A stretch of DNA of 64,000 nucleotides from assembly GCA_035556135.1 (NCBI GenBank), contig DATMFO010000009.1, positions 62,001 to 126,000 on the forward strand, read 5' to 3'. Under the pieces are notes generated by a model that had not been told where the DNA came from, ran no database searches, and was given only the letters and a program-made list of their open reading frames with translations. This DNA comes from ZC4RG30 sp035556135. Its GTDB lineage: Bacteria; Pseudomonadota; Gammaproteobacteria; Steroidobacterales; Steroidobacteraceae. Made by a program: the position numbers and the translations under genes. This document shows, piece by piece, positions 45,823 through 55,052 of this stretch (its first letter is position 1; each line of letters starts with the position of its first letter).

Positions 45823-46986
45823 CTAACTGCGCGCCTGCATTGGCGAATTTTCGCCCGGCAGGAAGCACTGCAGCACCTCGTTGAGGAACTGGAAACCGCG
45901 GGGGGTGGCGCGCCAGTGGCCGGCGCTGGTTTCAAGGAGACCCCGGGCGGCCAGGTCCTGCAGCCGGGACTCGATGAGCTGGGGGCTGAGACCGGTGGTG
46001 GCGCTGAAATCCTCCAGGCGGAAACCGGCGGTGAGGCGCAGGGCGTTCATGAGGTACTCGAAGGGCAGGTCCGCGGCGGGGACGATGCGCCATTCCGGAC
46101 CAGCAGCCGCGCTGGCCAGGTAGCGGCGCGGCTCCCGCAGGTGAGTGCTGCGGGCCACCCCGCCGTGCGTGAGCTTGCCGTGGGCGCCGGCACCCAGGCC
46201 CAGGTAGTCGCCGAACTGCCAGTAGTTGAGGTTGTGCCGGCTCCGGCGGCCGTCGCGCGCGTAGGCGGAGACTTCGTACTGCCCGAAGCCGCGTCCGGCG
46301 AGCAGCGCCTGGCAGGCCAGCTGCATTTCCCAGGCGGCGTCGTCATCGGGCAGTGGCGGTGGCCGCGCGGCGAACAGCGTGCCGGGCTCCAGCGTGAGCT
46401 GGTAGTGCGAGAGATGCGCGGGGTCGAGCGCCAGCGCGGCCTCGACATCATCGAGTGCGCCCTGCAGGGTCTGGCGCGGCAGCGCGTACATCAGGTCGAG
46501 ATTGAAGTTGGCGAGTCCCGAGGAGTGCAGCTCCCCGGCAGCGCGCAGCACGTCGCCGCGCTGGTGGATGCGGCCCAGGGCCTTCAATGTTTCATCATCG
46601 AAACTCTGTGCGCCCAGGGACACGCGATTGATGCCTGCTGCGCGATATTCCGCGAAGCGACCGCGCTCCACCGTCGCGGGATTGGCCTCGAGGGTGATCT
46701 CGGCAGCGGAGTCGATGAGGAACAGTCGGCGCAGCCCCTCGAACAGGCGCGCCAATGCATCGGGCGTGAAAAGGCTGGGCGTGCCCCCGCCGAGGAACAG
46801 GGTGTTGATGCGGCGGCCGGAGACGCGCGGCGCCTGTACGGCGGCGTCGGCGAGCAAGGCGTCGATGTAGCCCGTCTCGGGCAGGGCGTCCTTCAACGCA
46901 TGGGAGTTGAAGTCGCAGTAGGGACACTTGCTCACGCACCACGGGAAGTGGATGTACAGCGAGAGCGGAGGTGCGGTGGCGTTCAT
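45823..46986 (-). CDS. hemW: HemW-type radical SAM protein (haem chaperone, coproporphyrinogen III oxidase-like)
   Basis: 387 residues. The radical-SAM iron-sulphur motif is LYIHFPWCVSKCPYCDFNSH (CxxxCxxC). GGGTPSLF binds SAM, and NFDLMYALPRQTLQGALDDV and GLGAGAHGKL are family features. HemW-type proteins usually lack HemN's extra residues and act as haem chaperones. The ATG overlaps the rdgB stop (ATGA), matching the conserved rph-rdgB-hemW arrangement. Confidence 0.93.
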   Translation of the reverse strand: MNATAPPLSLYIHFPWCVSKCPYCDFNSHALKDALPETGYIDALLADAAVQAPRVSGRRINTLFLGGGTPSLFTPDALARLFEGLRRLFLIDSAAEITLEANPATVERGRFAEYRAAGINRVSLGAQSFDDETLKALGRIHQRGDVLRAAGELHSSGLANFNLDLMYALPRQTLQGALDDVEAALALDPAHLSHYQLTLEPGTLFAARPPPLPDDDAAWEMQLACQALLAGRGFGQYEVSAYARDGRRSRHNLNYWQFGDYLGLGAGAHGKLTHGGVARSTHLREPRRYLASAAAGPEWRIVPAADLPFEYLMNALRLTAGFRLEDFSATTGLSPQLIESRLQDLAARGLLETSAGHWRATPRGFQFLNEVLQCFLPGENSPMQARS

Positions 46987-47579
46987 CGCATCAGCTGCAG
47001 CAGTGCGGCCAGCGCCTGGCCACGGTGGCTGAGCGCGTTCTTGGCGGCGGGATCCAGCTGTGCGGCGGTGACCTGCAGGCCCTCGGGGATGAACAGCGGG
47101 TCGTACCCGAAGCCGCCCTCGCCGGCCGGGGCGGTGGCGATGTGCCCCTCCCATGAGCCCCGCGCCAGCAGCGGCGCGGAGTCGTCGCCGGAACGCACGA
47201 AGGCAATCACGCAGCGGTAACGGGCGCGCCTTGCGCCGGCGGGTTGGGCGGCCAGCTCCGCCAGCAGCAGCGCATTGTTGTCGGCATCGCTGGCAGCCGG
47301 TCCAGCGTAGCGGGCGGAGAAGACGCCGGGTCGCCCATCCAGCGCCTCGACCTCGATGCCGGAGTCATCGGCCAGCGCAGGCAATCCCGCGGCGTGCGCG
47401 GCATGGCGTGCCTTCAGCAGGGCATTGGCCTCGAAGGTATCGCCGGTCTCTTCGGCAGGGGCAATGCCCAGGGAGGCCTGCGAGATGACCTGCAGCCCCA
47501 GCGGCGCCAGCAGGGCGGAGAACTCGCGCAGCTTGCCCGCGTTGCCCGTGGCGAGCACCACGCGGCGCGGCGTGGCCAC
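46983..47579 (-). CDS. rdgB: Non-canonical purine NTP pyrophosphatase (XTP/dITP diphosphatase)
   Basis: Removes ITP, dITP and XTP from the nucleotide pool. 198 residues with VVLATGNAGKLREFSALLAP at the N-terminus, GDTFEANALLKA, ALADDSGIEVEALDGRPGVFSARYAG, and GGFGYDPLFIPEG followed by NALSHRGQAL. GTG start five bases after the rph stop. It is coupled to hemW. Confidence 0.95.
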   Translation of the reverse strand: MATPRRVVLATGNAGKLREFSALLAPLGLQVISQASLGIAPAEETGDTFEANALLKARHAAHAAGLPALADDSGIEVEALDGRPGVFSARYAGPAASDADNNALLLAELAAQPAGARRARYRCVIAFVRSGDDSAPLLARGSWEGHIATAPAGEGGFGYDPLFIPEGLQVTAAQLDPAAKNALSHRGQALAALLQLMR

Positions 47580-47584
47580 GGCCG

Positions 47585-48307
47585 CTATCCGGCCAGTGCC
47601 GCGCGTTGCAGCGCGAACAGTTCGGCGGTGCCGCGCGTGGCCAGCTCAAGCAGCGCGTCCAGCTCATCCCGCCGCATGGCATGGCCTTCGGCGGTGCCCT
47701 GCACCTCGATGAAGCCACCGCCGCTGTTCATCACCACGTTCATGTCGGTCTCGGCGGTGGAGTCTTCCACGTAGTCCAGGTCGAGCACGGGACGGCCACC
47801 GACGATGCCCACGGAGACCGCGGCCACCTGGCCATGCAGCGGACTGGCGATGCCTTTCTGCGCGACCAGCTTCGCGCAGGCATCGGCCAGCGCAACGTAG
47901 GCGCCGGTGACCGAGGCCGTGCGCGTGCCACCGTCGGCCTGCAGCACATCGCAGTCGAGCGTCACGGTGCGTTCACCCAGCGCGGCAAGGTTGAGCGCGG
48001 CGCGCAGCGAGCGTCCGATCAGCCGCTGGATTTCCTGGGTGCGGCCCGACTGCTTGCCGCGGGCAGCCTCGCGTCCGCCACGCGTGTGCGTGGCGCGCGG
48101 CAGCATGCCGTATTCGGCGGTGACCCAGCCCTGTCCCTTGCCGCGCAGGAAGGCGGGTACGCCTTCCTCGATGCTGGCCGTGCAAAGCACGCGCGTGTGG
48201 CCGAACTCCACCAGCACCGAACCCTCCGCATAACGCGTGAACGAGCGGGTGAATTTCACCGGCCGCAGCGCATCTGGCGCGCGGCCATCGTGTCGCAGCG
48301 CGCTCAC
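47585..48307 (-). CDS. rph: Ribonuclease PH
   Basis: Phosphorolytic 3'-exonuclease that trims tRNA precursors. The 240-residue length is standard. Motifs include FTRYAEGSVLVEFGHTRVLC, GWVTAEYGMLPRATHTR, GRTQEIQRLIGRSLRAA and LDCDVLQADGGTRTASVTGA (catalytic region). The GTG start overlaps the PP2C gene stop (GTGA). Confidence 0.96.
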   Translation of the reverse strand: MSALRHDGRAPDALRPVKFTRSFTRYAEGSVLVEFGHTRVLCTASIEEGVPAFLRGKGQGWVTAEYGMLPRATHTRGGREAARGKQSGRTQEIQRLIGRSLRAALNLAALGERTVTLDCDVLQADGGTRTASVTGAYVALADACAKLVAQKGIASPLHGQVAAVSVGIVGGRPVLDLDYVEDSTAETDMNVVMNSGGGFIEVQGTAEGHAMRRDELDALLELATRGTAELFALQRAALAG

Positions 48308-49080
48308 AGCACCCTCAGCGCGACGGCAGTGGCATTGTCGGCGCCGGGACCGGCGCGGCGCACGGCGAACTCGCTGACCGCCTGCAGCGCGACCTGCAAC
48401 TGCACACCCGAATACATGGAAGCGGCCACGTCCTCGTCGAGCAGGTTGGCCCAGAAGCCATCCGAGCACACCAGCATGATGTCTCCTGATCGCACGCCCA
48501 CCTGCCGGCCCACGTGCATCTCCGGCAGCATGGCATCACCCCCCAGGCAGCTCTCGACGAAGTTGCGCATGGGATGGGTCTGCGCCTGCTGCGCGCTGAT
48601 CAGTCCTTCCTGCACCAAAAGCTCCACATGGCTGTGGTCGCGCGTGCGGCTGAGCACCGCGCCATCGCGCAGGTGGTAGATGCGGCTGTCGCCCACGTGC
48701 ACGGACCAGGCGATGCCATCCTGCAGCAGGCAGGCTGCGCCAGTGGCGCGCGGCCGGTGTTCCAGCGGCAGCTGCGCGCCCAGCGTCACCATGTCGGTGT
48801 GGGCCGCGCCCAGCGCCATGTGCATGAAGGCCAGTGGATCGAGCACGGGATGCGGCGTGGCATTGAATCGCGACAGCACGGTCTGGCGCGCCAACTCGGC
48901 GGCGCGGGCCCCATCGGCATGGCCGCCCATGCCATCGAAGACGGCGACCAGTGCCGTCTGGCCATCCACGGCGCTCGCTATGCGGTCCTGGTTCTCCTCA
49001 CGCGCACCGATCAGGGAGATTTCCGCCAACTCGAATTGCAAAACCGGCCCCCGGGGCGTTTCAGCTAGACTGCCGGCCAT
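48304..49080 (-). CDS. PP2C-family serine/threonine phosphatase
   Basis: 258 residues, soluble. Metal-binding motifs are ISLIGAREENQDRIA, LVAVFDGMGGHADGARAA, SVHVGDSRIYHLRDG and IMLVCSDGFW, with the terminal GPGADNATAVAL. This is the Stp1-like stand-alone phosphatase often next to rph/yicC in gammaproteobacteria. It diverges from yicC with only 35 bp between starts. Confidence 0.92.
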   Translation of the reverse strand: MAGSLAETPRGPVLQFELAEISLIGAREENQDRIASAVDGQTALVAVFDGMGGHADGARAAELARQTVLSRFNATPHPVLDPLAFMHMALGAAHTDMVTLGAQLPLEHRPRATGAACLLQDGIAWSVHVGDSRIYHLRDGAVLSRTRDHSHVELLVQEGLISAQQAQTHPMRNFVESCLGGDAMLPEMHVGRQVGVRSGDIMLVCSDGFWANLLDEDVAASMYSGVQLQVALQAVSEFAVRRAGPGADNATAVALRVL

Positions 49081-49115
49081 TATGCATTGCGCCCTGCGTG
49101 AAGGGCAGGTAACTG

Positions 49116-49991
49116 ATGATCGCCAGCATGACCGGCTTCGCCCGCTGCGAAGCCAGCGTCCCCACCGGCTCCCTGGTCTGCGAGCTGCGCAGCGTGAACC
49201 ACCGCTTCCTGGAAGCCTCGCTGCGCCTGCCCGAAGAGCTGCGCGCGCTTGATCCGGAGCTGCGGGCGCGGCTGCAGAAGGAGCTGCGGCGCGGCAAGGT
49301 GGACTGCACTTTTACTTATCGCATGGCCAGCCAGTCGGACCGGCCGCTGGAGATCGACAACGCACTGCTCGACAAGCTGCAGCCGCTGATGGTGCGGCTG
49401 GTGGAGACGGCACGTCCCACCGGCGCCTCGCCGCAGGTGAACCTGATGGACCTGCTGCGCTTTCCCGGCGTGATGCGCGAGGCCACGGGGGATCCGGAGG
49501 CGCTGCTGGCGGCCGGCCGCGAGCTGTTCGGCCGCGCGCTGGCGGAGCTGAAGGCCATGCGCGCGCGCGAGGGCGCCCGGCTGAAGGACCTGCTGCTGCA
49601 ACGCTGCGAGCAGCTTGCGGTGCTGGTCACGCAGGTGCGGGCACGGCTGCCTGAAGTACAGGCGGCGATCCGCACGCGTTACGCCGAGCGCATCGCCGAG
49701 CTGGGCGTTGCCGCCGACAGCGAACGCCTGGAGCAGGAAATCGCCTTGCTGTCGCAGAAGATGGACGTGGCCGAGGAGCTCGACCGGCTCGATGGCCACG
49801 TCGCCGAGACGCGCTCCATCCTCGCTGCCACCGAGGCCGCGGGGCGGCGGCTGGACTTCCTGATGCAGGAGTTCAACCGCGAGGCCAACACGCTGTCATC
49901 CAAGTCGCAGGACCTGGCGACCACGCGCGCGGCGGTGGACATGAAGGTGCTGATCGAGCAGATGCGCGAGCAGGTGCAGAACATCGAGTAG
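49116..49991 (+). CDS. yicC: YicC family endoribonuclease-like protein
   Basis: 291 residues with the YicC_N domain start MIASMTGFARCEASV, ELRSVNHRFLEASLRLPEELR, and the C-terminal DUF1732 part RRLDFLMQEFNREANTLSSKSQD ... with VDMKVLIEQMREQVQNIE at the end. YicC proteins are RNases implicated in stress and RNA turnover. Downstream, gmk would normally be expected; instead an integrase follows, so a genomic island begins here. Confidence 0.95.
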   Translation: MIASMTGFARCEASVPTGSLVCELRSVNHRFLEASLRLPEELRALDPELRARLQKELRRGKVDCTFTYRMASQSDRPLEIDNALLDKLQPLMVRLVETARPTGASPQVNLMDLLRFPGVMREATGDPEALLAAGRELFGRALAELKAMRAREGARLKDLLLQRCEQLAVLVTQVRARLPEVQAAIRTRYAERIAELGVAADSERLEQEIALLSQKMDVAEELDRLDGHVAETRSILAATEAAGRRLDFLMQEFNREANTLSSKSQDLATTRAAVDMKVLIEQMREQVQNIE

Positions 49992-50100
49992 CTTCCGAGG
50001 GCTTCCGACGACTTCCGCCGATTTTGCTTTAACTGCCTGAGTTTCCGGTGTTTTTCGCCGGATTCGTCCACTATCGTCCAACCCGCTCCAGGTTAAACTT

Positions 50101-50141
50101 GTAGCTCGATCTGTAGCTGGTTTGTAGCTAGACGCGTAGCT
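50101..50141 (+). repeat. Four phased GTAGCT direct repeats upstream of the integrase
   Basis: GTAGCT occurs at 50101, 50113, 50124 and 50136, spaced 12, 11 and 12 bp, about one DNA turn. Three are preceded by T. Directly repeated short sites of this kind next to an integrase are likely arm-type or excisionase binding sites. They are absent elsewhere nearby. Confidence 0.7.
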
Positions 50142-50179
50142 GGCAATCGACGAGCAAGGCGGGTTTTGGAGGCGTTCAA

Positions 50180-51448
50180 GTGGCGGCACGTACCAGGCTC
50201 ACGGCGCTGGCTGTGGAACGGGCACATCGTTCCGGCAAGGCGGTGTTGCTCAACGACGGCGACGGTCTGTACCTGCGCAAGCAGACCCGCGACGGCGCCT
50301 CGTGGACGCTGCGTTACCGCTTCGCCGGCAAGGAGCATTGGCTCACGCTCGGCAACTACCCCGACATGGCGCTCGCCCAGGCACGCATCGAGGCGCGTCA
50401 GGCCCGCGTGCTGCTCGACCGGCAGCAGAATCCCCTGAGCGTGCGTCGTGCGGCGCTGGACGAGGAACGGCAGAAGGGATCGTTCAAGGCACTGTGCGAG
50501 GACTGGTATCGCACCGAAGTCCAGGCGCGCGGGTTGAAGCACCCGGGCGTGCCACGGCGTTATCTCGACAAATACCTCGTGCCGAAACTCGGCCGGATGG
50601 CGGCGAGCGAAGTCACGCCTGCGGATGTGGCCCGCCTGCTGGACTGCATCAAGGGGCGTGCACCGACCGCGGCGAACGATCTGCTGCGCTTCACACGGCG
50701 TATCTTCGCCTTCGGTGTGCGCCGCCGCCTCGTCACCAGCAACCCCGCCGCCGATTTCTCACCACGTCTCGATGCGGGCGGAACCGAGCGGCCGCGCAGC
50801 CGGGCGCTGAGCTTCGACGAGATCGCGCGACTGTTCGAGAGCGCCCGTGAGACGCCGAACTTCTGCGAGGACAACTTGCTTGCCATCAAGCTGCTGCTGG
50901 CGCTGTGCGTGCGCAAAGGCGAACTGCTCGGCGCGCGGTGGGAGGAACTCAACCTCGACGGCAAGACCCAAGCCGGCGCAGTATGGCATCTGCCGGCCAC
51001 ACGCACCAAGACGGGCGAAGGACTCGACATTCCTCTGGCGCCGGCTGTCGTGGATTGGCTCAACGCGTTGCGCGGCATGGCCTCTGGCAGCGAGTTCGTT
51101 TTCCCCAAGCGCCGCCGCGATCCGCGTGAGCGTGTGCCACACATGGGCATCGACACGCTGAACGTCGCACTCGGTCGCGTAAAGCACGGATTGCCGCACT
51201 TCACGCTTCATGACTTGCGCCGCACGGCCCGCACCCACCTCGCCGCGCTTGGCGTGCGCCGCGAAGTCGCCGAACGCTGCCTCGGCCACAAGCTGCGCGG
51301 CGTCGAAGGCACCTACGACCGGCACGACTACTTCAAGGAGCGTCGCGCGGCACTTGAGCAGTGGACGAAGCTCATTACGCAGGCCGACCTCGGAGAAAGC
51401 AAAGTGATTCCAATAAATGGGAACTCAATGCGCGCGGCAGGCGAGTGA
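50180..51448 (+). CDS. int: Tyrosine-type site-specific integrase (DUF4102 arm-binding type)
   Basis: 422 residues. The N-terminal arm-binding domain (LNDGDGLYLRKQTRDGASW, RYRFAGKEHWLTLGNYPDM) and a SAM-like core-binding domain precede the catalytic domain. The catalytic residues are present: Arg in LCVRKGELLGARWEEL, Lys in RTKTGEG, the HxxR box HDLRRTARTHLAALGV, His in RCLGHKL and the Tyr nucleophile in EGTYDRHDY. The start is a GTG with GGAGG seven bases upstream. It should catalyse island integration next to yicC. Confidence 0.95.
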   Translation: MAARTRLTALAVERAHRSGKAVLLNDGDGLYLRKQTRDGASWTLRYRFAGKEHWLTLGNYPDMALAQARIEARQARVLLDRQQNPLSVRRAALDEERQKGSFKALCEDWYRTEVQARGLKHPGVPRRYLDKYLVPKLGRMAASEVTPADVARLLDCIKGRAPTAANDLLRFTRRIFAFGVRRRLVTSNPAADFSPRLDAGGTERPRSRALSFDEIARLFESARETPNFCEDNLLAIKLLLALCVRKGELLGARWEELNLDGKTQAGAVWHLPATRTKTGEGLDIPLAPAVVDWLNALRGMASGSEFVFPKRRRDPRERVPHMGIDTLNVALGRVKHGLPHFTLHDLRRTARTHLAALGVRREVAERCLGHKLRGVEGTYDRHDYFKERRAALEQWTKLITQADLGESKVIPINGNSMRAAGE

Positions 51449-51493
51449 CTCCATCTGACAACGTGGACAAGAACCCAACCCCACGAGGGCGGG

Positions 51494-53662
51494 CTATCTC
51501 AGCGCAAGAACATCCGTGTAGAGCTTGCGCAAATGCTCATCCGACATATCCAAAATTGGCTCATACATAAACGAGTTCAGGTGGATGTTCTCCGGCGTCA
51601 TCAGTGCCATGCGCTGTAGCACCTGAATGTTCTCAGCCTCGTTGGCGAATTGGTTCATGAACCTAGATAGCAACGCCTGCGATTGATTGGAGGTAATACC
51701 GGCGACGTATTGGGCATCAGCGATCTTCGTCACCATGAATTTCTCGGCATCAAGTCGTATCGCAATGGAAAGCACAATCTTGTTCTCGAAATTAATGCCA
51801 TCTGCAGCGGCAACGCACGCCTTTGCTTGCTCGGTAATCAGGTCGGCCACGAACTTGGCCGGGTTGGTAGATGCGCCTGTCGCGCCAAACGTCTTGTTAT
51901 AGATGGCATCTAGGTCGCCAACGGTGATGGCGCCGGAATCCGCCTTCCAATGCAAGAGCGAGGTCAGCTTTATGAAGTCGGCGTCCGCATCTCCGCGCGT
52001 ATACTCGACCAGATTGCGGATGAACGGGATGCTTGCAATCTTCTTCCGTTCGTCCTGATAGAAGTGGTTTTTCCAGTCTTTAACGAAAACATTCCTAATC
52101 CCTACGGCCTGCTTCAACGTGACGCCCGCCGCGCTCCTCTCAGCCATAAGGCAGGCGGGGTACTTCGCTAAGGCTCTGCTGTTCACCGTTCGGAAGAAGT
52201 CGAAGTTATGGGTCAGGACGATTTGCTTGAAGTTCGGCCTCTTCGCGATGTCCAGTAGGTACTGAATGATTGCGTACTTGTTCTTGTAGTCGAATGAATC
52301 CGCAATGTCGTCCACAACAAGAAGCGTTTCCAGACCTGCCTTCGTGCGGGCTTCAATCTCGAAAATGATGTTGAGGATATAGAGCGCCTTCTTTTCTCCC
52401 GTGCTCAGCGCCTGCATGAGCTGTGACTTTTCGACGGATACGGACTCGGTGCCGTCGGAGAATGTGAACCCGAGGCTTAAAATCGGCTCGCTCCCCAGGA
52501 TGACGGGGATGCGATTCTTGGCAATCAGCTTGAACGGCACAAAGAAGCGGTCGTTAAAGATGTCGATGACGCCCTCCCAATCGGTGCGCTGCTTGCCGGC
52601 TTCCTCCTCAATTTCCTTCTTGCGTTTCTCGGCGTCCTGATACTTCTGCAAGAGGTCGAGGTACAGATCCTTCTTTGACGCGATGTAGGCCTTCCAAAGG
52701 TCTTCTTTCAGCGTCGCAAGATTGGCCAGCCCTGGCAGGAGCTTGTCGTTGGCCACCAAATAGGCGTAGAAATCGCGCGTCTGCGCGTTCTTGTTCAACA
52801 GCTTTTCTATCTCGGCAAACTTCTTGCGAAGATCCTTGTCATTGCTGATCGCCTCCTTCTCCTTGGCGACGAGTTCATCGAGCTGCTTTTCACTGGTGAT
52901 TTCGATCGATTCGGTCGCGTTGAGCTTGACCGTATGCTTCGCGTTGAAGAAACCGTTGTCGGCAAGGTTCTTCGCAATCTGTCCCGCGTTGTAGTAGTCG
53001 AACGTGCCTTTCTTGAAATACGTCGATTTGGCGATCAACTCGTTGTATTTCTCGACATAGTCCTTTATGGCCGTCTTCGTATCTTTCGTATTGAGCGCGG
53101 CCAGCACTTTGTCGTCAAAGATGACGTCATACTGAACATCCGCATACGGGCCCGGCTCCTGACTTGTGACTTCATCCCTGATGCGCGTGAGAGCGCGGAA
53201 AAACTCGGCATCGCTCGTCGTAAATGCGGAGGAAACTTCCTTTTCAAGGTCCTTCTTGGATTTCGAATGCTCTTTGAGAGCCTTGAGGAAGGTTTCCTTG
53301 GCCTTGTTTATCTCGATATGAAGGGTTTCGTATTCCTTGCGGAGATTTGCATCGACCAGCAATGTCGATACCTTTTCCGTGTGCCCAAGCGTCTCGTCAT
53401 ACGGGGCGATTACGAGTACGTTATCCTTTGTGATGTCGGCGCCGTTTTCATCGGTGATCTTCCGCACCGCCGCGCGCTCGGGAAAAATGACATCTTTGGA
53501 CGGCGTGCCGTTGGCCACATCTTTGAATGTGTGGGCAAAGGACGATTTCATGACCCCGTTGGCGGCATATATCGCATAAGCATTGTGCTGCTCGAAATCA
53601 AAAATGGCCTTGAGGCTCTTGATGCCGTAGCAATTCGTCAGTTCGATGTACAACTTCTTCAT
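51494..53662 (-). CDS. Large AAA/ABC-type ATPase, candidate phage-defence protein
   Basis: 722 residues, with long charged helices in the middle (about residues 75-350) as in SMC/RecF/RloC-like ATPases. The N-terminal nucleotide site reads YAIYAANGVMKSSFAHTF, a Walker A in which the usual GxGK is replaced by GVMK. The C-terminal part has the ABC signature-like ALSTGEKKALYILN, Walker B LLVVDDIADSFDYKNK and IVLTHNFDFFRTV (switch His). It resembles RNase-coupled PrrC/RloC-like proteins annotated as phage-infection proteins, but no PrrC toxin site is recognised. Base composition is clearly more AT-rich than neighbours. Its ATG overlaps the preceding small gene (ATGA). Confidence 0.82.
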   Translation of the reverse strand: MKKLYIELTNCYGIKSLKAIFDFEQHNAYAIYAANGVMKSSFAHTFKDVANGTPSKDVIFPERAAVRKITDENGADITKDNVLVIAPYDETLGHTEKVSTLLVDANLRKEYETLHIEINKAKETFLKALKEHSKSKKDLEKEVSSAFTTSDAEFFRALTRIRDEVTSQEPGPYADVQYDVIFDDKVLAALNTKDTKTAIKDYVEKYNELIAKSTYFKKGTFDYYNAGQIAKNLADNGFFNAKHTVKLNATESIEITSEKQLDELVAKEKEAISNDKDLRKKFAEIEKLLNKNAQTRDFYAYLVANDKLLPGLANLATLKEDLWKAYIASKKDLYLDLLQKYQDAEKRKKEIEEEAGKQRTDWEGVIDIFNDRFFVPFKLIAKNRIPVILGSEPILSLGFTFSDGTESVSVEKSQLMQALSTGEKKALYILNIIFEIEARTKAGLETLLVVDDIADSFDYKNKYAIIQYLLDIAKRPNFKQIVLTHNFDFFRTVNSRALAKYPACLMAERSAAGVTLKQAVGIRNVFVKDWKNHFYQDERKKIASIPFIRNLVEYTRGDADADFIKLTSLLHWKADSGAITVGDLDAIYNKTFGATGASTNPAKFVADLITEQAKACVAAADGINFENKIVLSIAIRLDAEKFMVTKIADAQYVAGITSNQSQALLSRFMNQFANEAENIQVLQRMALMTPENIHLNSFMYEPILDMSDEHLRKLYTDVLALR

Positions 53663-53814
53663 GCCTTGAAATCCCCAGCTTGAACGAGCCACGCCGCCTT
53701 CGGGTCGCAGACGTATTGCGTGATGGCGCCATCCTCGATGCGCTCGATAGCCTCGCCGATGACGAAGACAGGCAGATACTTCGGCGGGAGGTCCGTTATG
53801 TCTTCGCCCTTCAT
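53659..53814 (-). CDS. Small protein (51 aa) coupled to the ATPase gene
   Basis: MKGEDITDLPPKYLPVFVIG then an acidic amphipathic stretch and AAWLVQAGDFKA. I recognise no domain. The stop overlaps the ATPase start (ATGA), so the two are almost certainly translated together. The reading frame stays open further upstream, but that part does not look proteinlike and overlaps other features. A role as a partner or regulator of the ATPase is a guess. Confidence 0.5.
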   Translation of the reverse strand: MKGEDITDLPPKYLPVFVIGEAIERIEDGAITQYVCDPKAAWLVQAGDFKA

Positions 53815-53819
53815 GGCGT

Positions 53820-53981
53820 CTACAAATCCCCCTTGACCACCTTCACCGCAAAATTCGCGAAGAACTCCGACGCAAGCCGAACGCCGATCACAAGCAATCG
53901 GTTGCGCGCGGGTGCAGGCGACGTCGAGGCTTCCCGCCATGAGTTCTTGTCCTTGCCGGCAATATGGCATAGCGGTCCCCT
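53820..53981 (-). pseudogene. Possible C-terminal gene remnant before the 51-aa gene
   Basis: A short open frame on the minus strand, bounded by a stop at 53984, encodes about 53 residues ending in a proteinlike stretch (RNRLLVIGVRLASEFFANFA then VKVVKGDL). It has no good start and stops five bases before the 51-aa gene. It looks like the end of a truncated gene, or chance coding. Confidence 0.3.
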
Positions 53982-54047
53982 TCATTCCAAGAACCACTCT
54001 CCCGTTCCGGTATTGGTTGGGTAGGCAGGGCCAATGCTCTGCCGCTG

Positions 54048-55052
54048 TCACAGTGTCATCGCCTCTCGCTGTCGCGTCCGCGCCCTCACAGCACCCATGA
54101 ATTCCCGCGCCATCCACTCCCGATCCGTCAGCGGCCCGGCCATCTTTCCAACGAACCGGACGACATCGGCGGCCAGCCTCTGTTCGCCCTGCTCGGCGAG
54201 TTTCTCCGCGACGACCCACCATCCGCTCTGCACTGCGGCCCGCGTTTCCAGCAATGTCCTTTTGCCGGGTTCCGGCCGGACGCCGCCGTTGATGGCCAGC
54301 TCTTTGACCACGGATTCCGTCCGCGACTTCATATAAGTAGAGTCACCCCGCAGACGCGCCCGGTAGGTGCCATCCTTCATGGAATTCCGGCGCTCGCCGC
54401 GCACCGCCCGCTCGGTGGCATTGGCCTCCACACCCTGCGCGCGCAGGTGCCGGGAGAACTGCGACCGCCAATGCCGCAGGGTGGCCTTCTTGATATTGAG
54501 CCGCACGCCGTCCTCGCTCATGACCTTGAGAACCAGATGCACATGCGGGTGCGGCTCATCGGTGTGCAGCACCATCGCGTAGCGGTGCTGACCGTAGAAC
54601 TCCTCCCGCGCGAGGTTGCGCACCGCCCCGAACACCTTCTGCGGCGGCGTGCCCGGCGGCATGGAGAACACCAGCTTGTGGACCAGCTTCGGGGGTTTGC
54701 GGCTGCCCAAAGAAGTGAGCTTGATCTCCCGCATCTCCTCGTCGAGTTCCAGCCCCCAATCCTCCACCAGCGCCTTCCCGCCCAGCCCCGGTAACCGTTG
54801 ACCGTCATCGCCTTCCAGCGTCAGATCGCCCTTCCTACCGATGTAGTCAAAATGCCGGCCAACAGCCTTCGAGTCGCTGCTAGCCTGGGACAGCACCTTC
54901 ACCATCACCTCGGGTGCGCGGTTGACCGTCAAGCGGATATGCTCGATCTGCGCCGGCGCCAGTCGGTCAGTCGCACGCGGCCCGCCGCGCGCATAGCTGG
55001 CAATGTTGAGCAGGGGCTCCTGCCCCCTGGGGAGCCTGAAGGGTCTAGCCAA
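54048..55052 (-). CDS. MobA/VirD2-type relaxase
   Basis: 334 residues. It carries the relaxase histidine motif HTDEPHPHVHLVLKVMSEDG (HxH metal site, motif III) and earlier NIASYARGG, a likely position for the nicking tyrosine, with ASSDSKAVGRHFDYIGRKGD between. It would nick the oriT and make the island mobilizable by a co-resident conjugation system. The start is a TTG overlapping the mobC end by 8 bp; no ATG exists before essential motifs. The absence of type IV secretion genes means it depends on another element. Confidence 0.82.
   Translation of the reverse strand: MARPFRLPRGQEPLLNIASYARGGPRATDRLAPAQIEHIRLTVNRAPEVMVKVLSQASSDSKAVGRHFDYIGRKGDLTLEGDDGQRLPGLGGKALVEDWGLELDEEMREIKLTSLGSRKPPKLVHKLVFSMPPGTPPQKVFGAVRNLAREEFYGQHRYAMVLHTDEPHPHVHLVLKVMSEDGVRLNIKKATLRHWRSQFSRHLRAQGVEANATERAVRGERRNSMKDGTYRARLRGDSTYMKSRTESVVKELAINGGVRPEPGKRTLLETRAAVQSGWWVVAEKLAEQGEQRLAADVVRFVGKMAGPLTDREWMAREFMGAVRARTRQREAMTL

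Noticed and set aside
49992..50180. tRNA gene as the integration target
   Set aside because: No cloverleaf or GGTTCGAATCC-like T-arm is found between yicC and the integrase.
53815..54222. Upstream extension of the 51-aa gene to 187 codons
   Set aside because: The added sequence is not proteinlike, overlaps the relaxase gene, and a different frame in the same stretch looks more like coding sequence.
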